In this document: positions 1-8,992 of the stretch, in pieces
Layout of the letters: the number at the start of each line of letters is the position of its first letter
Numbering within the stretch: the first letter of the stretch is position 1
Assembly: GCA_022600195.1 (NCBI GenBank)
Contig: JAHZKX010000045.1
Coordinates: 62,001 to 126,000, forward strand
Direction of reading: 5' to 3'
From: Planctomycetota bacterium
Lineage (GTDB): Bacteria > Planctomycetota > Planctomycetia > Planctomycetales > Planctomycetaceae
Length of the DNA stretch: 64,000 nt
The notes under the pieces: generated by a model
Databases searched by the model: none
What the model was told of the DNA's origin: nothing
Seen by the model: only the letters and a program-made list of their open reading frames with translations
Program-made: the position numbers and the translations under genes

Positions 1-2553
1 TTCTGCTTCAAGGTCGGTATCGTGGGGAACCAGTTTCTGGAGCTGTAATAATGTTTCCTCCGCTGCTGGAATCAGTGAGTAAAACAGCTGATATTTAAGC
101 AATAACTTTAATACTCGCGGTCTGTTGGGAATGACTGTATTCACCCGTTCAATTAAATGAAGTGCTTTTCCCGGCACGCCATATTCTTCGTATGATTGAG
201 TCAGAATCAAAATATCCGGGAGGAGCTCTGCTATCGGTTGTGCTGTTTTGTCATCATATTTCTGTTTCGGTTTTTTTAAAAGATTTTCGACTTTTTCCTC
301 TCGTTCCAGCATTTTCAAGAACCTCAGAGCCTCCTTTCCACCTGATTGACGGGCCAATTGTAATTGCTCAACAGCATCGGCTTTACGGTCATCAGCAAGA
401 TAGACCTTTGCCAATAGCGTATGCAATTCTGCCTGATCATTCTGATACGAATGCACTTTTTTGAACGCGTTGGTCAAAAGCTGTTCCGCTTTTTCGATCT
501 GCGACAAACGTAAATAAGCTTTAGCCAGCTTGAGATCACTGGATTCTGCTTGAGCATTTGTTTGTTGTTTCTTGCTTGTGCTTTGATAGCTGGATTCCAA
601 CTCATCTTGCGCTTGATTTATTCCCTGTACCAGCTCACGACGCAGCATCTTCTGGTCAGGCATTGAGAAGGCACGTTCGAATTCACGAATGGCTTTCTGG
701 TAACGTTTGGTTTTGATATAGGACCAGGCTAGCAGGTTTGTCAGCCTGACGTCTTCGATTTTTTGCTCTTTTAGACCTTCCACGTATTCAATCAATTCGA
801 CATAGTCGCCATTTTTAAACAACTCTTGTGAAAAGGCCACTTGAAATGAAAGACGATGCGGAAATTTATCAATGGCGTTACGGGCGATCTTGAGTGAATC
901 CCCGGTGTTCCAGTATTTGTGGCGAATGGTTCCACTTCGATTGGGCTCTACTTTCAGGATCATCACACCCTGCTTGTCATAAACGGGCGTCATTCGATAG
1001 ACAAGATCCTGATCCAGCAGATACCAGGGAAAGGCGGAAACCGTTTCACGGCCGAAGGTCACCAGGTAATTTGCAGAAAAATTCTGTATGTCTCGATGTA
1101 GTTTCTCAGCATTGGCAATTTCAAAAAAATCCAGCATTTGATAGCGGCGACCTGTAGTGGCTATATCGGCACGTCGTGTAATCAGGCGGCTATCGGGAGA
1201 AGTGTTTATTCTGACCCAATCGCCGGCCGACAGCCAGTTGCTGAATTGATTCGGAGGTAGTTGATCTTTATAGAATTGATCGGATTGCGTGATCATTTGC
1301 AGATTGGCATTCAGTAAACGCGCGTCTGTCTTCATCTGCCAACCGCAGAACAGTATGAATACAATACCAAAACCGGTCACCATAAGTTTGCGGGTGTGAG
1401 GTCGAGACACTTCGATGTGCTGCATGAAAGCATTCCAGCCTGCAGGTACGAATGCCAGGACAATCGGCAGCAGGGGGAGTGTAAATCGCTGTTGCATCCA
1501 GGGCCACAGCGACAGAATGCCCAGACTGAAAATGAGATACCACAGGGCGACGGTTCCTCCGCGGTGACTGCGTTTGATCATTCCATAACAGGATAATGCG
1601 AGAATCAGGCCACCCAAAGTGAGATACAGCCAGACTGGCCCTGGTAGAGAGGAATTTTCATCCAGGATCATTCGCGAATATCGAGGAGCTGCACCAGGCA
1701 TGTCGGGAAACAGTTTTTGACAGAAACTTTCAAAGTGAGTTGTACATCTTTGAAGAATGCTGAACAGAGTGCCTGAAATTCCCTGTGATTTGATTTCTTT
1801 TAACGCGACTGAAGTATAACCACTTTTCTCTAATGTCGAATTTCGAACCATCCAGAGCCCCGAAACCAGAATGGAGCTGGTAACGCTGATCAGCCATAGC
1901 CATCGTTTGCGGCGGACCATTGCCCATAATCCCACTGCCAGAACCATCGCAATGCCAATCGTTCTGAGAAAGGGGAGAAAGATCAGGAGTGCGGTGAATA
2001 AAATCAAATCGATCTTTCGTGGTTGATCCTGTCGCGTTGCCAGCAGGTAGAGAATTGCCAGCGAACAGGCCATGAATGGAATTTCACTCATCACGATCGT
2101 GGAGAAAAACAGTGTGTAGGGATTAATGGCAAATAGAATTGCGATCAGCAATGCGGCCCAACAGAAACGGTTTGCGCTATGGTTTTCATGTTCCGTTGCT
2201 GATTCCTGTAATCGTCGAATGTATTGATAGAGCAGGAAAATGAGCGCCAGTGCTGTGAGAAAGACCGTCGCTTTCGCAAAGAGAATGTTGAAAGGGGCAA
2301 CGAGAGCTGCTGGCATCAGTAGCAATGACATTCCCGGAGGGCGGTGAGCGTAGAGTGGTTCGCCTGGTGTATCAATTTGTCGATAGCCAGATCCATTGAC
2401 CAGCGATTTGGCCATGATGACATAGCGGGCGCTGTCGGGAGTGAAAAAATAAAGCTGGTTCCATCGCGCCACGGCCATACACGAAAAGACCACAAGTAAG
2501 GCGATGATACCTGTTTTAGGTGACCGAAAAATGGATGGGAAGACGCCCGGCAT
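1..2553 (-). CDS. GT-C/ArnT-like multi-pass membrane protein with C-terminal TPRs (3' end outside window)
   Basis: The reading frame is open from position 2553 down to base 1, so about 851 codons are visible and the C-terminus is missing. The first ~500 residues hold many hydrophobic membrane segments. The first exposed loop after the N-terminal helix carries PDSARY (Asp about residue 40), the place where GT39/ArnT-type GT-C glycosyltransferases keep their catalytic acid. From about residue 620 the protein becomes soluble and helical, with TPR-like helix pairs rich in A, L, Y and Q. By family it may move a sugar or other group from a lipid-linked donor on the outer face of the inner membrane; the acceptor is unknown. 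An in-frame ATG at 2649 would add 32 residues; 2553 is preferred because it places the first membrane helix near the N-terminus. The next gene (2933) is divergent. Confidence 0.75.
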   Translation of the reverse strand, partial: MPGVFPSIFRSPKTGIIALLVVFSCMAVARWNQLYFFTPDSARYVIMAKSLVNGSGYRQIDTPGEPLYAHRPPGMSLLLMPAALVAPFNILFAKATVFLTALALIFLLYQYIRRLQESATEHENHSANRFCWAALLIAILFAINPYTLFFSTIVMSEIPFMACSLAILYLLATRQDQPRKIDLILFTALLIFLPFLRTIGIAMVLAVGLWAMVRRKRWLWLISVTSSILVSGLWMVRNSTLEKSGYTSVALKEIKSQGISGTLFSILQRCTTHFESFCQKLFPDMPGAAPRYSRMILDENSSLPGPVWLYLTLGGLILALSCYGMIKRSHRGGTVALWYLIFSLGILSLWPWMQQRFTLPLLPIVLAFVPAGWNAFMQHIEVSRPHTRKLMVTGFGIVFILFCGWQMKTDARLLNANLQMITQSDQFYKDQLPPNQFSNWLSAGDWVRINTSPDSRLITRRADIATTGRRYQMLDFFEIANAEKLHRDIQNFSANYLVTFGRETVSAFPWYLLDQDLVYRMTPVYDKQGVMILKVEPNRSGTIRHKYWNTGDSLKIARNAIDKFPHRLSFQVAFSQELFKNGDYVELIEYVEGLKEQKIEDVRLTNLLAWSYIKTKRYQKAIREFERAFSMPDQKMLRRELVQGINQAQDELESSYQSTSKKQQTNAQAESSDLKLAKAYLRLSQIEKAEQLLTNAFKKVHSYQNDQAELHTLLAKVYLADDRKADAVEQLQLARQSGGKEALRFLKMLEREEKVENLLKKPKQKYDDKTAQPIAELLPDILILTQSYEEYGVPGKALHLIERVNTVIPNRPRVLKLLLKYQLFYSLIPAAEETLLQLQKLVPHDTDLEAE

Positions 2554-2932
2554 AAAGTGGTCCGAATCTAAAAGGCTGAGTGAAGCAAGAAACCTCTGTA
2601 TATGAGCAGTCGAAAGTGCAAATGGTATTCCTCCCGGCACTATGATCATTGAGGCCGACCAACGGCTCTCAGAAAGCGGGAGACTGGAAGCATGCTGCCG
2701 ATTGTAGAGGTTTCAAGAGGTCAAACCGGGGACGATTAGAGGCTGCGAGACTGATGCAGCTATGGTCAAGATTCTGACGAAGATGCCAAAAAGCAACAGC
2801 GTTGATTTTTCGAAACAGGCCTGGATGCCCGTTACGGAAGACCTGCCGTTGCAATTTGTGCCCAATTCTTTCACAATTCGAGGCGCGCGGCTCAACAGAT
2901 TAACTCAGCTAAAAAATAATCAGGTGTTTATC

Positions 2933-4228
2933 ATGGATGACGACAGGTTTCTCGCTTTAAAACAATCTCTGCAGACCATTCAGGAAACGGACGGGCTAAT
3001 ATCCTTTCTAGAGTCGCAAGAGACATTTTCTTTTCCTCCTCTGAACAATGGCCTGTTTCCTGCAGCGATCGCCCACGAGTCGACGGGATATCAGAGTATT
3101 TGGGTTCGAGATAATATTCATGTTGCACATGCTCTCTATGCTATAGGAAACGACCAGCCAGCTTGTAAAGCTATGGCGGCTTTGACTGATTATTTCAGCA
3201 AACACAGAGATCGTTTCGACGACATGATTTCCGGGAAAACTCATCCAAACGAAATTATGAAACGTCCTCATATTCGTTTTGATGGAAATACGCTGGGCGA
3301 AATCGATGAAAAGTGGGCCCATGCACAAAATGATGCGCTCGGGTATTTTGTCTGGTTATACAGTCTGTTGGCACAGCAGGGGAAATTGACCCCCACGCAA
3401 GAATCGCTGGAATTGATGGCTGCCTTTGTATGCTATTTCGAAAAAATTCGTTTCTGGGAAGATGCAGACAGCGGACACTGGGAAGAGGCACGTAAAGTAG
3501 AGGCTTCCAGCATAGGTACCGCTGTTGCGGGATTAAAAATGCTGCAGCAGTATCTGGATCAGAGCCAGACCTGGAGCCATTTCAAGTTTGATAAAAAAAA
3601 GGTCCCACCCGAAAAGCTGGATACCTTGATTCAGCAGGGGCAATCGACGCTCGCACAAATTCTACCGGCAGAGTGCATTCAGCCTGACCCGTTGCAGGCT
3701 CGGAAATACGACGCGGCGCTGTTATTTTTGATCTATCCTCTAGGGTTGGTAGAGGGAGAGATGGCAGAAGCCATCATGGAAGATGTCAGATCACATCTGA
3801 TGGGCGATTATGGAATTCGCCGTTATTTAGGTGATTCTTACTGGTGCGCGGACTACAAGGATATCCTTGGCGAAGATGACAGAACGAGCGACTTTAGTGA
3901 AGATCAGGCCAGCCGGGATCAACTATTGAAGCCAGGTGAAGAGGCACAGTGGTGTATCTTCGATCCCATTCTGTCTGTCATTTACGGCCAGCGTTTTTTA
4001 CGATCAGAAAAATCAGAAGATTATGAAAGACAACGTTTTCATCTGGACCGCTCTCTCAATCAGATTACAACACACGATTCGATTTTTGGTGCGTACCGCT
4101 GCCCGGAATCTTATTATCTGGAAAAGGGTCAGTATGTCCCCAATGACATTACCCCGTTGTTGTGGACTCAGGCCAATTTAATGATGGCTTTGCATCAATG
4201 GAAGCAGACCGTCACGGTACGTAGCTGA
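2933..4228 (+). CDS. Glycoside hydrolase family 15 / phosphorylase-kinase-alpha-like protein
   Basis: A 431-residue all-helical-looking protein. The string SIWVRDNIHVAHAL resembles the WxRD motif of the (alpha/alpha)6 barrel in GH15 glucoamylases and phosphorylase kinase alpha/beta subunits. EIDEKWAHAQNDALGYF and HWEEARKVEASSIG match the next conserved blocks of that family (substrate-pocket Asp/Asn and a possible acid Glu in WEE). It has no signal peptide, so it should act in the cytoplasm, perhaps on an alpha-glucan or on a glucosyl-glycerol type solute. I chose ATG 2933 because AGGTG lies just upstream and the family similarity starts after it; the frame is open back to an ATG at 2762, which would add 57 unremarkable residues. 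Catalytic activity cannot be shown from sequence. Confidence 0.75.
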   Translation: MDDDRFLALKQSLQTIQETDGLISFLESQETFSFPPLNNGLFPAAIAHESTGYQSIWVRDNIHVAHALYAIGNDQPACKAMAALTDYFSKHRDRFDDMISGKTHPNEIMKRPHIRFDGNTLGEIDEKWAHAQNDALGYFVWLYSLLAQQGKLTPTQESLELMAAFVCYFEKIRFWEDADSGHWEEARKVEASSIGTAVAGLKMLQQYLDQSQTWSHFKFDKKKVPPEKLDTLIQQGQSTLAQILPAECIQPDPLQARKYDAALLFLIYPLGLVEGEMAEAIMEDVRSHLMGDYGIRRYLGDSYWCADYKDILGEDDRTSDFSEDQASRDQLLKPGEEAQWCIFDPILSVIYGQRFLRSEKSEDYERQRFHLDRSLNQITTHDSIFGAYRCPESYYLEKGQYVPNDITPLLWTQANLMMALHQWKQTVTVRS

Positions 4229-4260
4229 AAAACGAAGCGGTGGTTGCCGTCTATTCAGTA

Positions 4261-5442
4261 TCAGTCTTCAAAAAGTAGTTGACGGATCAAGGTGTCATAT
4301 TTCTGATGGTCGGCTTCGCGGAGTGCCTCCGCTGCCTGATATAACAATTCAATTTGCCGCCTGGTAACAGGAATCGCAGTCTTTTCGTCAGGAACTTCAG
4401 GGACAAGTCGTTTGACCAGATGATTTAACAGTGCATCAATGCCGGCATTGGTTTTAGAGGAAACAAAAAGGGCCCGTTCAGGCAGTGTCGCGTTCCAACA
4501 TTGCGGAAGATCAACTTTATGCGCGATGACGACCGAATCTGACCATTGAGAGAGAAGACGCTGATCGTCCGGATGCATCGACTGACTGGTGTCAATCAGG
4601 ATGACGCGACAGTCAGCCTCATTCAGGACTTGTTCTGCCCGTTGTATTCCTTCCGCTTCCAGCGGTGCAGCCTGTTCACGGAGGCCCGCAGTATCAGAAA
4701 ACTGAAAAGGCCAACCCTCGATGGCTGTATTCGCCGTTAATACATCACGTGTGGTTCCCGCTTCGTCAAACACAATCGAACGGTCATAGCCGAGAAGGGC
4801 ATTGATTAAACTCGACTTACCCACATTCGGACGACCCGCCAATACAACACGCCAGGGAGACGTTAAATGGAGTCCCAGGCTTTCCCAGTGAAGCAGGTTT
4901 TGGATACGCGATTGATACTGTTCAGGGAGAAAAGATGTATTTGTGTCAGGCAGAAGAGATTCAAATGCAGCCCGTAATAAACCATGTGATTGTCGTAGTA
5001 GAATTTCCGCAGCCCGGAATGTGGTGGCGGCAGTTACAGTTTCCTGCAGCTCGACCTCGAGCATGTGTTCGGTATTTCGTGCTATCTCCTGGCTGGAACG
5101 GATCACGCATTCTTGAGTCTGTAGATCTTGCAGAATACGGTCGATGGCAGCCAGTCCCCCATGACAGTGAATATCGACCGTTTTATGATCAAGACGACAG
5201 AGCACAAGATCTTCGCTGTTTGCATCTCCCCAGAGTCCATAAACGATACGATTAACGGGTTGTTGTTCCCATGGTTTCTTATTTGCCGCGTTGAAACAGG
5301 CATTGATTGCTGTGACCAGAGAAAGTGACTCGCCATGTACGCGAATCGTCGCAACGGCTCCTCTGCCGCGGGGTGTTAAGAGTGCTGCAGAGCAGGGTTC
5401 TGATTTTGTTTCGGAATGGTCTGGCATGTGATTATCTGGCAC
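4261..5442 (-). CDS. MnmE/TrmE-like GTPase lacking the C-terminal cysteine motif
   Basis: A 393-residue protein with the MnmE layout. The N-terminal folate-binding-like domain has TPRGRGA in place of the usual PPGRGG and keeps DIHCHGG at about 90-96. A helical region follows, with an inserted G domain: G1 GRPNVGKS (203-210), G2 GTTRD (229-233), G3 DTAG (250-253) and G5 SSK (328-330). G4 is HKVD (308-311) instead of NKxD. Canonical MnmE is about 455 residues and ends in CIGK, whose Cys is needed for tRNA U34 modification. This protein ends in LLFED with no such cysteine. It is therefore a divergent member that may not modify tRNA by the usual mechanism. It overlaps the 3' end of coaX by 11 bp, so the two are probably co-transcribed. 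Confidence 0.85.
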   Translation of the reverse strand: MPDNHMPDHSETKSEPCSAALLTPRGRGAVATIRVHGESLSLVTAINACFNAANKKPWEQQPVNRIVYGLWGDANSEDLVLCRLDHKTVDIHCHGGLAAIDRILQDLQTQECVIRSSQEIARNTEHMLEVELQETVTAATTFRAAEILLRQSHGLLRAAFESLLPDTNTSFLPEQYQSRIQNLLHWESLGLHLTSPWRVVLAGRPNVGKSSLINALLGYDRSIVFDEAGTTRDVLTANTAIEGWPFQFSDTAGLREQAAPLEAEGIQRAEQVLNEADCRVILIDTSQSMHPDDQRLLSQWSDSVVIAHKVDLPQCWNATLPERALFVSSKTNAGIDALLNHLVKRLVPEVPDEKTAIPVTRRQIELLYQAAEALREADHQKYDTLIRQLLFED

Positions 5443-6262
5443 CGTTCATTTTCTGAGCAACTAGTGCCAGGCCCTGCAATGTCAGCAAAGGTTCAAATTG
5501 GATGGAGCCTTCCAGGTATGGCGCTAATAAATCAGAACCGCCGCCTGTTAATAAAACAAGCGGAACGATTTGGCTGGAATCAGCCAGTGACTGATCACGT
5601 AATTGAGAGACGAGTTCACGAACCGCTCCCAGTTGCCCCCAGAACAGTCCGCTGCGAATCGCATCAGTGGTATTCTTTCCCAAGACGACTGGTTCTACCT
5701 GGCGTAATTCATCAACGGGGATCAAGGGGAGTAAGGCGGTATAATGATGCAGCGCTTTAGCAGATAATTCAAAGCCGGGAAGAATCGTCCCACCAGCAAA
5801 ACTTCCGTCCGGGTTGACAACATCAACTGTCGTTGCGGTTCCGGAATCGATAATGATCGTGGCTTGTCCTGAATTTCGTAGTCTGTTGGCGGCGACCGCG
5901 TTGAGCAGTCGATCGATGCCGACTTTGCGGGGTTCGTCAACACAGATTTCCAACGGAAAATCAACTGAGTTAAGAATTTCAACGGGCGTCGGCAGTGTTC
6001 CATCTGGCCAGTTATCAACGACTCCTTCGATTCCCCGAGGATTTGAACCCGCGACAATCGTCTGACATTTCATAGCCGAGGTGCCCTTGAACCAGCTTTG
6101 AATCTGTTTCCAGGGGAGCGGCTTCTCAATCAAAGACGAGCATGTATGCAGAACGAGCGGAAGCTGTTTGCTCTCTTTTGCTTGAAGATCACTCTCAAGC
6201 AAGATAAATTTGATCCGACTGTTGCCGACATCAATGGCCAATTGTTGGAGCGATTGTGACAT
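5432..6262 (-). CDS. coaX: Type III pantothenate kinase
   Basis: 276 residues. It phosphorylates pantothenate to 4'-phosphopantothenate, the first step of coenzyme A synthesis, in the cytoplasm. The ASKHA-fold signatures of CoaX are visible: DVGNSRIK near the N-terminus (phosphate 1 loop; most homologs have DxGNT), GIDRLLNAVAA in the middle (PAN/dimer motif), DSGTATTVDVV (phosphate 2) and GGTILPGFELSAKAL. The C-terminal LLTGGGSDLLAPYL closes the nucleotide site. Its length is normal for the family. It is upstream of and overlaps the MnmE-like gene and follows xseB by about 45 bp in what looks like one minus-strand run. Confidence 0.95.
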   Translation of the reverse strand: MSQSLQQLAIDVGNSRIKFILLESDLQAKESKQLPLVLHTCSSLIEKPLPWKQIQSWFKGTSAMKCQTIVAGSNPRGIEGVVDNWPDGTLPTPVEILNSVDFPLEICVDEPRKVGIDRLLNAVAANRLRNSGQATIIIDSGTATTVDVVNPDGSFAGGTILPGFELSAKALHHYTALLPLIPVDELRQVEPVVLGKNTTDAIRSGLFWGQLGAVRELVSQLRDQSLADSSQIVPLVLLTGGGSDLLAPYLEGSIQFEPLLTLQGLALVAQKMNGAR

Positions 6263-6307
6263 AGCTGATTCTATCGTGATCTCGGTGAAAAGAAAGTATT
6301 TCGCTTT

Positions 6308-6658
6308 TTAGAACAGAGTACGATCGTTATTACTTTCATCTTCGTCATTTTTTTTAGAACTGCTTTTGCGTCGTCCGGTTTTCGCAGGACCTTTGGTGTC
6401 AATTGAAGCAGTGGCATCAAAATCATCTAATACGGGATTACCATCCGCATCAACGCGCGTCAATATTTCGATTTTCTGCTCAGCCGTTTCGAGAGATTGA
6501 TAACAGGATCTCAACAACTTCACACCCCGTTCAAAATGCTGCATTGATTCTTCCAGGCCGGCTGTTCCTTCTTCCAGCGTATTGACGATTTCCTGTAGTT
6601 CCGTTAAAGATTCTTCAAACAGTGGTGCTTCCGAATTTGCTGATTTTTTTTTTGCCAT
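6308..6658 (-). CDS. xseB: Exodeoxyribonuclease VII small subunit
   Basis: 116 residues. The first ~75 form the typical XseB helical hairpin (FEESLTELQEIVNTLEEG, then LEESMQHFERGVKLL), which binds the large subunit of the nuclease that degrades single-stranded DNA. The tail from about residue 85 is longer than usual, very polar and Lys/Ser/Asp-rich, and probably disordered. It lies 50 bp downstream of xseA on the same strand, the normal operon partner order. Confidence 0.93.
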   Translation of the reverse strand: MAKKKSANSEAPLFEESLTELQEIVNTLEEGTAGLEESMQHFERGVKLLRSCYQSLETAEQKIEILTRVDADGNPVLDDFDATASIDTKGPAKTGRRKSSSKKNDEDESNNDRTLF

Positions 6659-6708
6659 GTGATTAGATCTTTATAATAAAACTGTTGTTATTTGCAAAAA
6701 CGTCTCGT

Positions 6709-7956
6709 TTAATTTGTTGTTTCTGATTGCGGTTCCTTCGCAACTGCCTGAACCTGGCTGGTAATTGTTCCATCAGAGACCTGTGTCTGTAGTGTGTCTC
6801 CCGGTTTGATTTGCTCGATCGATTTGATCAGAGCCGTTGTTTCAGATTCTTTTCCGGTTTCCACGCGTGAAATACTATAGCCGCGGCTCAAGACTTTCAG
6901 GGGACTCAAGGCGTCGAGTGCTGAAGATAGCTGTGTTGTCTGCGATTGAAATCGGGAGATCAACTCTTGAGTACTTCGTTTCAGTCGGCGGTCCAGTTCA
7001 TCAAGTTGTGTCGCACGGTGGTGAATCATATCCAGGGGGCGTGTCAGAGCTGGACGGTCTGCCAATGCATCCAGTTGGAAGCGAACCTGCCGGGCGCGTT
7101 GTTTAAGATTGGTTACTAACTGATTTTTCCAGTGTGTTAATGTTGCTGAGATATCAGACTGCAAGGGGACCGCAAGTTCTGCCGCTTCACTGGGAGTCAA
7201 AGCCCGGCGGTCGGCGACAAGATCAGCAATGCTGATGTCGATTTCGTGCCCAACGGCACTGATGATCGGTATCTGACATTCGAAAATGGCACGGGCCACG
7301 ACTTCTTCATTAAAAGCCCAGAGATCTTCCAGGCTGCCGCCGCCTCGACCGGTGATGATGGTATCGACTTGGGGAAGTCTTTCAGCAACTTTGATTCCGG
7401 CAGCGATTTGTTCTGCGGCACCTTCTCCCTGCACGGCGACAGGAACAATCACAAGGTCGACGGCGTTCCAGCGTCTCGTGATCACTTGCAGCATATCGCG
7501 GACCGCAGCGCTGGTTGGGCTGGTGACCAAAGCTATTTTTCGTGGGAATTGTGGAATGGGCCGTTTATATTCGGCATCGAACAATCCTTCCGCGGCCAGC
7601 TTTTCCTGCATCTGACGAAAGGCCAATTCGAGTGCACCGACTCCCTGCGGAAGCAGTTGTTCAATATTGAGCTGATAAGTGCCACGCGCCTGGTACACTT
7701 CAATGGGCCCGGCTGCGACGACTTCCATGCCATCTTCGATTTGAAATTTCAGTCGAGATGCGGTGCGTTTCCAAATGACAGCTCTCAGTTGGGCGGCATC
7801 ATCTTTCAGCGTCAGGTAGACATGGCCAGAGCCAGCGATAGTACAGTTGGAAATTTCACCAATGACCCACGTGTAGGGAAAATTTCCTTCAACCAGATTT
7901 TTAATCTGGCGAGTTGTATCCGTAACGGAATGAATTTCGGGTTCCAATGCTGACAT
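6709..7956 (-). CDS. xseA: Exodeoxyribonuclease VII large subunit
   Basis: 415 residues. The catalytic subunit of exonuclease VII, which cuts single-stranded DNA to oligonucleotides during repair. The N-terminal OB fold (about 10-105) includes the TWVIGEISN and HVYLTLKDDAAQLRAVIWK blocks. The nuclease domain has ITSPTSAAVRDML-like and ITGRGGGSLEDLWAFNEE motifs, the latter the family hallmark, followed by SAVGHEID. A long helical segment (about 260-370) forms the arm that binds XseB. Length is normal. xseB follows directly. Confidence 0.96.
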   Translation of the reverse strand: MSALEPEIHSVTDTTRQIKNLVEGNFPYTWVIGEISNCTIAGSGHVYLTLKDDAAQLRAVIWKRTASRLKFQIEDGMEVVAAGPIEVYQARGTYQLNIEQLLPQGVGALELAFRQMQEKLAAEGLFDAEYKRPIPQFPRKIALVTSPTSAAVRDMLQVITRRWNAVDLVIVPVAVQGEGAAEQIAAGIKVAERLPQVDTIITGRGGGSLEDLWAFNEEVVARAIFECQIPIISAVGHEIDISIADLVADRRALTPSEAAELAVPLQSDISATLTHWKNQLVTNLKQRARQVRFQLDALADRPALTRPLDMIHHRATQLDELDRRLKRSTQELISRFQSQTTQLSSALDALSPLKVLSRGYSISRVETGKESETTALIKSIEQIKPGDTLQTQVSDGTITSQVQAVAKEPQSETTN

Positions 7957-7983
7957 AGAATTACTTTGGAGAAACGTTTGAGA

Positions 7984-8766
7984 TTAGATGAGAACTGATT
8001 CCAAATAGGATATCGCGTTTTGACAGTCTTTCAGTCGCTGATCTCCCTGCGTGCGATCAACGATGAGCCAGCCCTGATAATCGGTTTCCGAAACGAGTGG
8101 CAGGAATTGATCCCACATGACCATGCCTTGTCCCAGCGGAACTTCAATACCTCCCCGGTCCATTTCGCGAACGGCATCCCGCAGGCGATATGTCTTGATC
8201 CAGCTATGAAGTTCACGAATCGATGATTCCGGATCTTGTTGATTGAATATCATTTCTGCTGTATCTAATTCGACACCAATCAGTCCGCTACGGACTTCAG
8301 AAACCAGTTCACGGATGATCGTGGGCGAATTATTTTCACAGGAGATACACAAGTCTATGCCGATATGGGAAGCGAAACGTACCAGATCATTCAGAACCTC
8401 ACAGACGCTTGCGAAATTCCCCTCTTCGCCTGTACGAATCAATCCAGGATGAATAATTAATAATGGGCCTCCTAATCGCCGGGCAAATTCCAGCGCGGAT
8501 TTAATAGAGTCCACTCTCTGGTCAAGAAACTCCGGTTCGGTGAGAGCGTGTCGAGAAGGCAGTCGCAATGATGCGACCTTAAGATTAAATTCTTCCAGGT
8601 ATTTTCGAAAATGGCGATCACCCGTCCCTCCGAATGATGCAGGTGAGACCTCATTCTGAGCATCTAACTGTACTCCTCGCGCTCCGATTTCGGCGGCTGA
8701 TTTGATTGCCCGTTTCACAGGCAGGCTAAAGCAGCGTGTGGCGACAGCGAGTTTAAGTCGTGACAT
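7984..8766 (-). CDS. Sugar phosphate isomerase/epimerase-like TIM-barrel protein (AP endonuclease 2 family)
   Basis: 260 residues with the xylose isomerase-like TIM-barrel pattern: FSLPVKRAIKSAAEIGARGVQLDA at the start, then LRLPSRHALTEP, LLIIHPGLI, CISCENNSP and GVELDTAEMIF. Several acidic and His residues at strand ends (E in CENN, D in ELDTAE, H in IIHPG) could bind a divalent metal. The substrate cannot be told from sequence. It lies 27 bp upstream of xseA on the same strand, so it could be the first gene of that run. No signal peptide. Confidence 0.82.
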   Translation of the reverse strand: MSRLKLAVATRCFSLPVKRAIKSAAEIGARGVQLDAQNEVSPASFGGTGDRHFRKYLEEFNLKVASLRLPSRHALTEPEFLDQRVDSIKSALEFARRLGGPLLIIHPGLIRTGEEGNFASVCEVLNDLVRFASHIGIDLCISCENNSPTIIRELVSEVRSGLIGVELDTAEMIFNQQDPESSIRELHSWIKTYRLRDAVREMDRGGIEVPLGQGMVMWDQFLPLVSETDYQGWLIVDRTQGDQRLKDCQNAISYLESVLI

Positions 8767-8947
8767 TATTTTCCTTATTGGCCATTTCTGACTGGCTGTT
8801 CACTGATTGAGATAATTGTGACAATTAGATCAACTGACAAAGTTTATCTAACCATCTGCTAAAAGAGAATAATATCCCGAGGTTAATGAGAAGGATTGGA
8901 AAAACAGGGTTTTCCAGCCCGTTCCGGATTTAGATTCCATCAAAAAA

Positions 8948-8976
8948 TTGACGATCTTTTAATAGCGGAATATTCA
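8948..8976 (+). promoter_or_regulatory. Possible sigma-70-type promoter for the 893-residue secreted protein
   Basis: TTGACG at 8948-8953 and TATTCA at 8971-8976 are separated by 17 bp and lie just upstream of the ATG at 8993. The match to consensus is moderate and the implied leader is very short. A small dyad, TAATTG-TGA-CAATTA at 8813-8827, lies further upstream between the two divergent genes. Confidence 0.3.
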
Positions 8977-8992
8977 AATTCGGGAAACTTAC

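Noticed and set aside
7246..7953. Long plus-strand frame (235 codons) opposite xseA
   Set aside because: It is antisense to a clear xseA and has biased, non-family composition.
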